A stretch of DNA of 64,000 nucleotides from Salibacter halophilus (GTDB lineage: Bacteria > Bacteroidota > Bacteroidia > Flavobacteriales_G > Salibacteraceae), in assembly GCF_008806325.1 (NCBI RefSeq), contig NZ_WACR01000005.1, positions 124,001 through 188,000 of the forward strand, read 5' to 3'. The first letter of the stretch is position 1, and the number at the start of each line of letters is the position of its first letter. The notes beneath the pieces were generated by a model. That model saw only the letters and a list, made by a program, of their open reading frames with translations. It made no database searches and was not told where the DNA came from. A program made the position numbers and the translations under genes. Shown here piece by piece: positions 35,553-43,962 of the stretch.

Positions 35553-35963
35553 ATGCCGGCAAAATTTGAAATTTTCCCAAAAGACGAATTCATACTGGAA
35601 GTTTTTGATGGAAAAGTATTTTTTAATGACATTATCGAAGTAACTCAAAAAATTTGGTCTCACCCTGATTATGATGCTGAATTTGACGGCATCTCAGATC
35701 TCTCAAAAGCCGATGTGAAGTTATCGCGCGATGAAATGAATCAATTTATCAAGGCCATTGAGGAAAGCCAAAAACGGGTATCGGGAAAACTAGCCATCAT
35801 CGCATCTAAGCCTTTGGCAACAGCTTTTGCTATCCTTTTCGAGAAAAAAGTCAAATTTAATCCGGGTGTGAAAGTTTTCACAACTCATGACGGAGCTATC
35901 CATTACCTGGGTAAAGACAGTTCTTTCTTAAAACGCATTTACAACGAATTTGAATCGAAATAA
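35553..35963 (+). CDS. Small STAS/SpoIIAA-like cytoplasmic protein
   Basis: I start it at the ATG at 35553 (MPAKFEIFPKDEFILEVFDG); an earlier in-frame codon overlaps the epimerase gene. The 136-residue product alternates strands and helices: FILEVFDGKVFFNDIIEVTQKIWSHPDY, FDGISDLSKADVKLSRDEMNQFIKAIEE, SGKLAIIASKPLATAFAILFEKK and VKVFTTHDGAIHYLGKD. This resembles the STAS/SpoIIAA-like fold of unknown-function proteins in Bacteroidota, a tentative call. No signal peptide. It ends one base before the start of the large BNR protein. Confidence 0.6.
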   Translation: MPAKFEIFPKDEFILEVFDGKVFFNDIIEVTQKIWSHPDYDAEFDGISDLSKADVKLSRDEMNQFIKAIEESQKRVSGKLAIIASKPLATAFAILFEKKVKFNPGVKVFTTHDGAIHYLGKDSSFLKRIYNEFESK

Positions 35964-35964
35964 A

Positions 35965-38900
35965 ATGAAAATCAAACTCTTATTACTATCTCTAATCTTT
36001 TCAAGCTCAATTCTAACAGCACAGAAAAGTGATTACTTCTTAAAAAGTTCAGACTTAAATGCTTTTTCGTTCAGAACCATAGGTCCAGCTTTGACTTCGG
36101 GGAGAATTAGCGATATTGCCGTTCATCCGCAAGACAAAGATTTTTGGTATATCGCTGCTGCATCGGGTGGGGTTTGGAAAACAACCAACCACGGAGTCAA
36201 CTTCACTCCCATTTTTGATAGCGAAGGATCTTATTCAATCGGCTGTGTAACGATTGATCCCAACAATCCACACACAGTTTGGGTGGGAACCGGAGAAAAC
36301 AATAACCAGCGTTCTGTAGCTTACGGAGATGGAATTTATAAAAGTACTGATGACGGTAAGTCCTGGAAAAACATGGGGCTTAAAAATAGTGAGCACATCG
36401 GGATGATAGCTGTTCACCCAAATAACTCTGACATCGTTTACGTGGCAGCTTATGGTCCGTTGTGGAGCAAAGGCGGAGATCGCGGACTCTACAAAACAAC
36501 TGACGGAGGCGAAAACTGGACTAAAATTCTTGATATTGATGAATATACAGGCGTAAATGAAGTTCACCTTGATCCACGAAATCCTGATGTTATCTACGCA
36601 ACAGCACATCAAAGAATGCGTAAAGTTTTCACTTATATCTCTGGAGGTCCCGGATCTGGAATTTTCAAATCGACTGATGGAGGAGAAAGCTTTGAAGAGC
36701 TGAAAAGCGGTTTACCCGTTGATAACATGGGAAGAATCGGGATGGATATTTCTCCTGTCAACCCAGATGTGCTATATGCAATCATCGAAGGAAAATACGA
36801 CAAAGAGGGCGTTTACAAATCAACTGATCGCGGTGCCAGCTGGAATAAAGTTGACGACTATGTTACCTCAGGAAATTACTACCAGGAACTCTTTTGCGAT
36901 CCTCAAGATGTAGACAAGGTTTACTCTATGGATACTTACGCCCACTTTACAGAGGATGGCGGAAACACATGGAAGAAGCTACCTGAAGACAAAAAGCATG
37001 TCGACAATCACGCTATGTGGATCAATCCAGACAATACTGATCACTACCTGATGGGCTGCGATGGCGGACTCTACGGAACATTTGATAACGGCAAAAACTG
37101 GGAGTTTTACACCAACTTACCAATCACCCAATTTTACCGTGTTTCAGTTGATCGGTCAGAGCCGTTTTATAACATCTACGGAGGAACACAAGATAACTTT
37201 TCTTTGGGTGGCCCCAGTCAGACCCGCAAAAGCAGCGGAATTGATAATTACGACTGGTTCGTTACAAATAATGGAGATGGATTTGAGAGTCAGGTCGATC
37301 CTGAAAACCCAAATATCGTTTACGCTCAGGCGCAATACGGGTGGCTGGTTCGGTTTGACAGGAACAGTGGTCAAAAAGTGGGTATTCAGCCTCAACCACC
37401 AAAAGGTGAAGCTTACCGCTGGAACTGGGATGCTCCATTGATTATAAGTCCGCACGACAACAAAACTCTCTACTTCGCGGCCAACAAAGTATTTAAAACT
37501 ACAGACAGAGGGAACTCATGGGAAGTCATCAGCGATGACCTCACTCAACAAATAGATCGAAACAAGCTCAAAGTCATGGGCCGCGTTTGGGGTGTTGACG
37601 CCATCATGAAAAACAAGAGCACGACAATTTACGGGAACATTACGGCTCTGACCGAAAGTCCTAAAGTGAAGGGTCTACTCTACGCAGGTACTGATGATGG
37701 ACTCATTCAGGTCAAAGAACCCGGATCTGACCAATGGAAAAAACTGAGTAAATTCCCCGATATCCCTGAACGCACTTTTGTTTACGATGTTGAGGCTTCA
37801 CTTCACGATGAAAATACTGTTTTTGCAGTTTTCAACAATCACAAAGAAGGTGATTTCAAGCCCTACATTTTAAAGAGTGAGAACAAAGGGAAATCGTGGA
37901 AAAGCATCAGTGGCGACCTACCTGAACGCGGATCAGTTTACTCCATTGTCCAGGATCACAAGAACCCTGATCTCCTTTTTGCCGGAACCGAATTTGGTGT
38001 TTTTGTTACGCTGAACGATGGTAAAAATTGGGTTCAGCTCAAAAACGGATTGCCCACAATCGCGATTAGAGATTTAACGATTCAGCGCGATAATGAGGCG
38101 CTCGTCCTCGGCTCATTTGGTCGCGGCTTCTATGTGCTCGATGATTACTCGCCACTCAGAGCCATTTCCAAAGAAAAACTCAATGAGGAAGCGACTTTCC
38201 TCCCCACTCCAAACGGATTGATTTACCCCGAAGAAAACCGTTACGGATACAGCGGTGTGAGCTTTCAGAGTGAAGATTTTTGGACAGCTAAAAACCCTGA
38301 GCAAGGTGTGAATTTTTATCTTCATTTGAAAGAAGATGTTAAAACCTTAAAAGCAAAGAGGCGAGAATCTGAAAAAGAGAAAATCAAGGATAAAGAAGAT
38401 GTTTACTACCCTTCATTTGACGAATTGAGAGCTGAAGATCAGGAAGAAAAGCCCTACTTGATTCTCACGATCAGATCCAAAGACGGTGAACCAATCCGCA
38501 GGTTGACAAATCCGATCAAAAAAGGAATCAATAAAATCAACTGGGATGGGCAAATCGCTTCAATTTCCGGATTTGATACAAAAGGCGCTCCACTCACTGA
38601 AGCATCGGGAGCATTTTTCGCTTTACCCGGTGACTATACCGTTGACGCACATTTAAGTAAAAATGGAGAAGTCAGCGAGCTTTTAACCGGACACAAGTTC
38701 TCGTTGAAAGCTTTAAACCTCAATACTTTACCAGTAGATAAAGATGAACGCAACAATATTTTAACTGATATTGAGCAAACACGCAAGAAACTCTACGAAG
38801 TAAACCGCTTTCACGGTGATTTTGAGAAACGTGTAAAAGAGGTGAAATCGATTGTTCGCGACTATCCCGGCTCTGACCTTGAAGACTTGACTAAGCTTCG

Positions 38901-39210
38901 CGAAATGGAAAAAATGCTCGATTCGCTGGATATCATATTGACTGGTGACAAATCTTTGAGCAGCAGAGAGTTTGAAACAGAGCCATCACTGACTAACAGA
39001 ATTGGCATTGCTGTTTACCAGACATACAACACTCAAAATAATCCTACAGAAACACAGCAAAAAGCAATTGAATTAGTGAAGAATGAACTTTGGGGTATCC
39101 AAAAAATACTTGAAGGTCTCAAACGTGAGTTGACTTCAATTGAGTCAAAACTCAAAAAGCAAGGCGCTCCATTGCTTAAGGATGAGTTACCTGACAGAAT
39201 AAAACGTTAA
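35965..39210 (+). CDS. Secreted BNR/VPS10-sortilin-type beta-propeller protein
   Basis: The ATG at 35965 follows the previous stop by one base and opens a signal peptide (MKIKLLLLSLIFSSSILTAQ). The 1081-residue product has many BNR-like repeats over about residues 40-720 (for example YKSTDDGKSWKNMG, YKTTDGGENWTKI, FKSTDGGESFEEL, YKSTDRGASWNKV, FKTTDRGNSWEVI), the pattern of the VPS10/sortilin and glycosyl-hydrolase-like propeller proteins common in Bacteroidota. The last 300 residues form a beta domain with a charged helix (about 770-800) and a coiled-coil-like end. It may bind or process glycans or peptides outside the cell; catalysis is not shown. Four motif copies (37154, 37644, 37723, 38869). 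Confidence 0.87.
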   Translation: MKIKLLLLSLIFSSSILTAQKSDYFLKSSDLNAFSFRTIGPALTSGRISDIAVHPQDKDFWYIAAASGGVWKTTNHGVNFTPIFDSEGSYSIGCVTIDPNNPHTVWVGTGENNNQRSVAYGDGIYKSTDDGKSWKNMGLKNSEHIGMIAVHPNNSDIVYVAAYGPLWSKGGDRGLYKTTDGGENWTKILDIDEYTGVNEVHLDPRNPDVIYATAHQRMRKVFTYISGGPGSGIFKSTDGGESFEELKSGLPVDNMGRIGMDISPVNPDVLYAIIEGKYDKEGVYKSTDRGASWNKVDDYVTSGNYYQELFCDPQDVDKVYSMDTYAHFTEDGGNTWKKLPEDKKHVDNHAMWINPDNTDHYLMGCDGGLYGTFDNGKNWEFYTNLPITQFYRVSVDRSEPFYNIYGGTQDNFSLGGPSQTRKSSGIDNYDWFVTNNGDGFESQVDPENPNIVYAQAQYGWLVRFDRNSGQKVGIQPQPPKGEAYRWNWDAPLIISPHDNKTLYFAANKVFKTTDRGNSWEVISDDLTQQIDRNKLKVMGRVWGVDAIMKNKSTTIYGNITALTESPKVKGLLYAGTDDGLIQVKEPGSDQWKKLSKFPDIPERTFVYDVEASLHDENTVFAVFNNHKEGDFKPYILKSENKGKSWKSISGDLPERGSVYSIVQDHKNPDLLFAGTEFGVFVTLNDGKNWVQLKNGLPTIAIRDLTIQRDNEALVLGSFGRGFYVLDDYSPLRAISKEKLNEEATFLPTPNGLIYPEENRYGYSGVSFQSEDFWTAKNPEQGVNFYLHLKEDVKTLKAKRRESEKEKIKDKEDVYYPSFDELRAEDQEEKPYLILTIRSKDGEPIRRLTNPIKKGINKINWDGQIASISGFDTKGAPLTEASGAFFALPGDYTVDAHLSKNGEVSELLTGHKFSLKALNLNTLPVDKDERNNILTDIEQTRKKLYEVNRFHGDFEKRVKEVKSIVRDYPGSDLEDLTKLREMEKMLDSLDIILTGDKSLSSREFETEPSLTNRIGIAVYQTYNTQNNPTETQQKAIELVKNELWGIQKILEGLKRELTSIESKLKKQGAPLLKDELPDRIKR

Positions 39211-39220
39211 CTATTTCAAC

Positions 39221-39250
39221 AAAAAAAGCCGTCAATTGACGGCTTTTTTT
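39221..39250. terminator. Perfect 30-base palindromic terminator
   Basis: AAAAAAAGCCGTCAA (39221-39235) and TTGACGGCTTTTTTT (39236-39250) are exact complements, serving the convergent genes on both sides. Confidence 0.95.
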
Positions 39251-39263
39251 ATTAAAGTGAAAA

Positions 39264-40052
39264 TTAATCGTAAACAGGGAGTGTAATGAAATCAGCACTT
39301 GTCGTTTCAAAAAAGAGTCTTTTACCATTGACTTTTTTCTCTTCTGTTTTAGAATAACGAATAGTAATCCTCACTGACTTCATTAGAATGCTTTTCTTTA
39401 ATTCTGCCAGTTGATCAGGAGTAAAAACCATGTTTTCTTTTATCTCATCTTTATAGTATGAGAAAAACTCGTAGTAAGGTCCGCCATCAAAAATGATAGT
39501 AATATAATTTACTTCGGCTGGTCTATTATCTAGCGCGAGCTCAAAATCCTGAGAAAGAAATAATGCTGTATCTGTTGATGCAGAAGGATAAACCGGAGGA
39601 GCAGAAGTGTAAACAAATGGAGAGAATCCATCAGTATTATTACTGAATTCCCATTTAACTTGAGAAAAATCAACGTTTGAAGGAGATTCTAGGCCATTAG
39701 GAGTGTCAAAAATATAATATCCGTCATCAGAGTTAAGAGATTGATCATTGATGGTTAAGTCCTCACCTATGTACAACCTGTAATCATTTTCTCCCGGCCC
39801 GTTAAAAAATCGACCATTGACAAAATACGATTCTAAACCATTATCTTCAGTTTGTCTAGCAGCTTGAAAATGAGCATCAGCAAAATTAGTTTGAGTTCTT
39901 ATGCCCATAAAATAATCATCCACAGCCTTTACCGTATCGGGGACCTCTTGTTTAGTAGGGGTGTTTTGTACAGGCGTTGGTTCATCCTCGTCTTTATTAC
40001 AGGAAAACAAAAACAAACCCGCAAGAGCCATAATAAAATATTGTTTTTTCAT
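39264..40052 (-). CDS. Lipoprotein of unknown function
   Basis: I start at 40052, where the product reads MKKQYFIMALAGLFLFSCNKDEDEP, a lipoprotein signal with lipobox LFSC and an acidic, Pro-rich linker. The 262-residue protein has no recognised domain. The mature part has many aromatic and Asp/Asn residues in strand-like segments (YFVNGRFFNGPGENDYRLYIGEDLT, YYIFDTPNGLESPSNVDFSQVKWEF) and ends TTSADFITLPVYD. Convergent with the BNR gene and divergent from the broken transporter. It lies in a stretch (38.9-42.5 kb) without an exact copy of the dispersed motif. Confidence 0.75.
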   Translation of the reverse strand: MKKQYFIMALAGLFLFSCNKDEDEPTPVQNTPTKQEVPDTVKAVDDYFMGIRTQTNFADAHFQAARQTEDNGLESYFVNGRFFNGPGENDYRLYIGEDLTINDQSLNSDDGYYIFDTPNGLESPSNVDFSQVKWEFSNNTDGFSPFVYTSAPPVYPSASTDTALFLSQDFELALDNRPAEVNYITIIFDGGPYYEFFSYYKDEIKENMVFTPDQLAELKKSILMKSVRITIRYSKTEEKKVNGKRLFFETTSADFITLPVYD

Positions 40053-40244
40053 AGTGTAAGTTTTTAAAATGTAAAGCAAGTGTAATGTTAACTTTTAACA
40101 TATACAAATACCTACATCAATTCAACCGTAAATATAATACCCTATTAAAATGGTTTATACATTGTCTTTGAATGAAAATGAAAGAGGTTCTAAAATAAAA
40201 CTATATTCGCTTTAGAAACTCATTACTCATAACCCTTCTTTCAT

Positions 40245-41474
40245 ATGGAACAACCCAAAAGTCATTTAGATTCAACTCTTCTATTCTTTTCAAAAAGTCT
40301 AGAAAGAATTTGCTTTTATGGTTTTCGGTCAATTATAGTGTTGTTCATGATCAGCGACCAATTGGACTTAACCAATGAAGCTGCTTTAAGTATATATGGG
40401 TCTTTAGCTTTAGGTTTGATCTTATCAAGAATTCCTGGAGGAATAATTGGTGACTTAATACTCAATAACAGAATAGCAGTCTACACAGGAGGCATTTTGC
40501 AAATCTTAGGAAGTTTAACTGTCTGTCTATTTAGTTCAGAGTTGTCATTTTATGTTGGATTAATACTCTTCGTAATAGGTGCCGGTTTGCATGCTCCTAA
40601 TTTTACGGCATATTTTGGGAAAGCCTATCTCAACAAGATAAAGCTTATGGATTCTGGTTTTGCTCTAATGTATTTAGCAATCAATATTGGAGCATTTACT
40701 GGTTCTTTTTTAATAGGATATCTAAGTGAAATATATGGTTTCAAATCAGGCTTTATAGTTTGTTCCATCATAATGCTTTTGTCATTAACATTATTTTACT
40801 TTCACAGACAAAAGAAATTGTCCTCCTATTCTAATGAATTCAATAAAGTAAGTTTTAATCTTCGCTTTGTATTGATTTTTATTATTACATGTGTACTGGG
40901 GTTATACTGGTTAACTTATGAGATAATCAACTTCTCAATTAGAGATGTAGCTGATAAATTCGAAAAAGTAATTCAATCAAGGCTTGATTTAGCAAGCATC
41001 GATATACATTCAGTAACGACACATTCTTTTAGCTTTACAATACTTTTTGCTACACTTTTAATTTTGACGATAATTTGACCCAAAAAGAAAAATAGCTCAT
41101 TAAAAAGAATGATTACAGGTGTTTCTTTATTCCTTTTCTCCTGTGGAATCATGCTAGTTACTCCAAGTACTCCTCACGGAGCTCAGTATCTGTTATTTTT
41201 ATTAGCCATCACTATGCTTTCTATAAGTGAAGCATTCTTTTCTCCAGTAGTTAAATCATTAGTTGTCAAATATTCAAATCCAAAATACCTTGCTACTATT
41301 CTTGGACTTATAGTAACACCAAGCTACTTTTTAATCAAAATAGCTTATGGATTTGATCTAGCAGAAACACCAGGAAAAAGTGAATTTATAGCTTTAACAA
41401 TAGGTGCAATTATTTTAGCGCCTGTTATCATTTTTCAAAAGCTTAACAGCAAAACCTTAGGTGAAGGATCATGA
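40245..41474 (+). pseudogene. POT/PTR-family peptide transporter interrupted by one in-frame TGA
   Basis: The frame opens at 40245 (MEQPKSHLDSTLLFFSKSLERICFYGFRSIIVLFMI, typical of the proton-dependent oligopeptide transporters) and runs 277 codons to TGA at 41076-41078. The same frame continues without any shift (PKKKNSSLKRMITGVSLFLFSCG...) to 41474. In total 409 codons with about 12 hydrophobic helices, short for the family's usual 450-500. A single change TGG to TGA would explain the break, since Trp is expected at such helix ends. Alternatives are readthrough, two peptides forming one carrier, or a base error. The region is visibly AT-richer than its neighbours and has no exact motif copy, both consistent with acquisition. 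Confidence 0.8.
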
Positions 41475-41711
41475 TTATTGGAGTTGCTCTAGCGATTCTT
41501 TAAGATTAGATCAAACTATTATTAACAAAGTAGCATTTTACATAGATAAACAGAGTCTATAGGTTATTTTAAAGAATATAAAATCAGCATAATAAAAGCT
41601 ATAAGAATCAAATGACAATACGTTAAATCTCACTCGTGCCGGGGTTTTCACTACGATAATAGGGTAATAAACTGAGTTTAGTTTTGAGGCAAAACTATTT
41701 CACTTTACAAG
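41475..41711. other. AT-rich intergenic stretch
   Basis: No convincing gene. It contains the small hairpin GTTTTG-AGG-CAAAAC near 41681-41695, about 17 bases before the nuclease gene. No clear promoter box found. Confidence 0.5.
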
Positions 41712-42779
41712 ATGCCGCACATCAAATCAGCAGGTGCAAAACTGCTCCTTTTTGCTTCGCTACTCTTTGGGTTTACTCTAAACGGACAGGTTTCAAGTTA
41801 TTATCAATCTGCCGTTGGACTTTCAGGACAGCAACTCAAAACAGAACTTCACAATATTATTGATGATCACGTTGAGTTTCCCTACACTTCATCCAGCACA
41901 GATGTTTGGGATATTCTCAAAATTACAGATCGCGACACCTCCAATCCCAACAATGTTATTCTCCTCTACTCTGGTCGTTCAGTAGATGCTGCCCAGGAAT
42001 ACAATAGCGGTAGCGGTTGGACACGCGAACACGTTTGGGCCAAGTCACGCGGTGACTTTGGGACTTCACCCGGCCCGGGCACTGATGTGCATCACTTGCG
42101 TCCGCTCGATGCCGGAGTTAACTCATCTCGAAATAATCGCTCATTTGATAACTGCAACAACTGTGATGAAGTCATCGACAACAACTTTGCTACCGGTTCC
42201 TTTATCGATCAGAGCCAGTGGACTTTTCAACCACCCGCTGAAGTAAAAGGCGATGTAGCTCGCATGCTTTTTTACATGGCAGTTCGGTATGAAGGTGACA
42301 ACAACGAAGAAGATCTAGAATTAGACAACTCAATTCCGGGACAAACTGATAAACAACCCTTTCACGGTAAGCTGGAAACATTGCTTCAATGGAACGATGA
42401 AGATCCGGTATCAGACTGGGAGAGAAATAGAAATGAAGTTATCTTTCAGCAATTTCAACAAAACAGAAATCCGTTTATCGATCACCCTGAGTTAGCTGAT
42501 TACCTGTGGGGCGGAAAAGCAAACGATAGCTGGACAGGATCTGACCAGGAAACCGGATTTATAGAACTTCAGAATGATGAATTTAAATTTTGGCCCAATC
42601 CGGCAAGTAGCAATATTTACTTTGAGAATGAGGTAAGTATCATTATCTACAACATGCTAGGAGAGAAAGTTCTCACAACACAAAACAAAAAATCAGCCGA
42701 TATTCATGAGCTAGATTGTGGTTTATACCTCCTCAATATATCAGGTAATTCAAACCTTAAAAAGCTCATTGTAAAATAA
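41712..42779 (+). CDS. Secreted endonuclease I with type IX secretion sorting domain
   Basis: The 355-residue product has a signal peptide (about 1-25, ending LNGQV). The endonuclease I/NucM domain spans roughly 35-260, with GWTREHVWAKSRGDFG (near 98) containing the catalytic His region, TDVHHLRPLDAGVNSSRNNRSFDN (near 119) and GDVARMLFYMAVRYEGD. The C-terminal domain (FWPNPASSNIYFENEV... YNMLGEKVLTT... GLYLLNISGNSNLKKLIVK) is a type A sorting signal for type IX secretion. It would degrade DNA or RNA outside the cell or at the surface. The motif at 42537 encodes GSDQ. Possible relevance to DNA use is noted under findings. Confidence 0.93.
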   Translation: MPHIKSAGAKLLLFASLLFGFTLNGQVSSYYQSAVGLSGQQLKTELHNIIDDHVEFPYTSSSTDVWDILKITDRDTSNPNNVILLYSGRSVDAAQEYNSGSGWTREHVWAKSRGDFGTSPGPGTDVHHLRPLDAGVNSSRNNRSFDNCNNCDEVIDNNFATGSFIDQSQWTFQPPAEVKGDVARMLFYMAVRYEGDNNEEDLELDNSIPGQTDKQPFHGKLETLLQWNDEDPVSDWERNRNEVIFQQFQQNRNPFIDHPELADYLWGGKANDSWTGSDQETGFIELQNDEFKFWPNPASSNIYFENEVSIIIYNMLGEKVLTTQNKKSADIHELDCGLYLLNISGNSNLKKLIVK

Positions 42780-42790
42780 GCAACACCCTC

Positions 42791-42830
42791 TTCCTGATTT
42801 TTTGTAACTTTAAAAGATAAATATCAGGAA
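42791..42830 (+). promoter_or_regulatory. Hairpin just before the start codon at 42833
   Basis: TTCCTGAT (42791-42798) pairs with ATCAGGAA (42823-42830). The second arm includes the only purine-rich ribosome-binding candidate (CAGGAA) before the ATG, so folding could hide it. Confidence 0.55.
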
Positions 42831-42832
42831 CC

Positions 42833-43822
42833 ATGAAGAACGTACTTACCCTCATAACACTTTTGATCTTTGCCCAGCTTTCGATTGGTCAAATTGTCCA
42901 ATCATCGTGTACTGCTCATGACAGTATTATTGAAAAATACAACGATGATGCTGATCGATTAGCAGTTAGAAAAATAGAAAGGGATAGTCTTTCCTACATA
43001 GATAATGTTGAAATCCCCAATCAACTCTCCGATACAATTTTAAATGCTCTCCTGGCTGTTTATAATGCTACATCAATACCTGCCTGGGACTCTGTTATAG
43101 ATCGCTACGAAATACACACGTTTCCAAATCCAAATATCAATAAATTGTTGATCTCTGCCGATTCAAGTTTAGCATGGATGGAGCAGCTTCAAAGTGGGAA
43201 CTCGCCTTCTGCTCATCCACTACTCGATAGTTTAATGACTAAATACAATTTCACGCTAACCAGTTATTATGATTTTGGAGGTTCCTGGTACCTGGATGAT
43301 GCAACCTTCACTTCTGATAGTAATTACAACATTACAGGCCTTATCAACTTACTTGACACAACGCAAGAAGCAGAATTCAGGAAAATGTATTTTGCAGGTG
43401 ATGGAAACGACATTACATCAACCATAAATAATGATCACGTTGAATTAATTTACTCAATTGGCTGGGGCGACTGTCCTGCCGGTTGCATAAACAGGCACTA
43501 CTGGAAATATAAAGTCTACTTCGATTGTAGAGTTGAGTTCATAAGCAGCTATGGCGATCCTGTAATTCCATCTTCAGTTGGTATTTCTACTGAAAACCAA
43601 AAGGTAACCGTTTACCCAAACCCTTTTAATGATAGAATAAAAGTAACCCACAATTGGTCAGAGCCAAACTTTACTCTATTCGATGTTACAGGGAAAATCG
43701 TGAAATCTGGTGTCATTGAAAACAAACAAATCAACAATCTCAATGAATTGCCTTCCGGACAATATCTTCTCAAAATCACGAACAGCAACCAAACTATAAT
43801 CAGGAAGATTATTAAAAATTGA
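42833..43822 (+). CDS. Secreted protein with type IX secretion sorting domain
   Basis: A 329-residue protein with a signal peptide (MKNVLTLITLLIFAQLSIGQ) and a C-terminal sorting domain from about residue 255 (VTVYPNPFNDRIKVTHNWSEPNFTLFDVTGKIVKSG... LPSGQYLLKITNSNQTIIRKIIKN). The central part (about 25-245) is not a domain I know; it has Ser- and Asp-rich helices, then a segment with three Cys (GDCPAGCINRHYWKYKVYFDC) likely forming disulfides. Exported to the surface or medium; function unknown. The motif at 43656 encodes WSEP inside the sorting domain. Located 53 bases after the nuclease gene. Confidence 0.82.
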   Translation: MKNVLTLITLLIFAQLSIGQIVQSSCTAHDSIIEKYNDDADRLAVRKIERDSLSYIDNVEIPNQLSDTILNALLAVYNATSIPAWDSVIDRYEIHTFPNPNINKLLISADSSLAWMEQLQSGNSPSAHPLLDSLMTKYNFTLTSYYDFGGSWYLDDATFTSDSNYNITGLINLLDTTQEAEFRKMYFAGDGNDITSTINNDHVELIYSIGWGDCPAGCINRHYWKYKVYFDCRVEFISSYGDPVIPSSVGISTENQKVTVYPNPFNDRIKVTHNWSEPNFTLFDVTGKIVKSGVIENKQINNLNELPSGQYLLKITNSNQTIIRKIIKN

Positions 43823-43824
43823 AT

Positions 43825-43858
43825 GAATACTACTTAAAGGTTGCTATTCGTTTTTTTT
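43825..43858 (+). terminator. Possible terminator
   Basis: GAATA (43825-43829) and TATTC (43845-43849) form a short stem followed by eight T. The stem is weak. Confidence 0.5.
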
Positions 43859-43962
43859 AACACTCTGAATTCCAATAAAATATTTTTCATATTTTAGTAG
43901 CATAATCAAACCATACGGCTTTGAAAACAGAGCCTTTTTATTAACCTAACTCTAATTATTTT

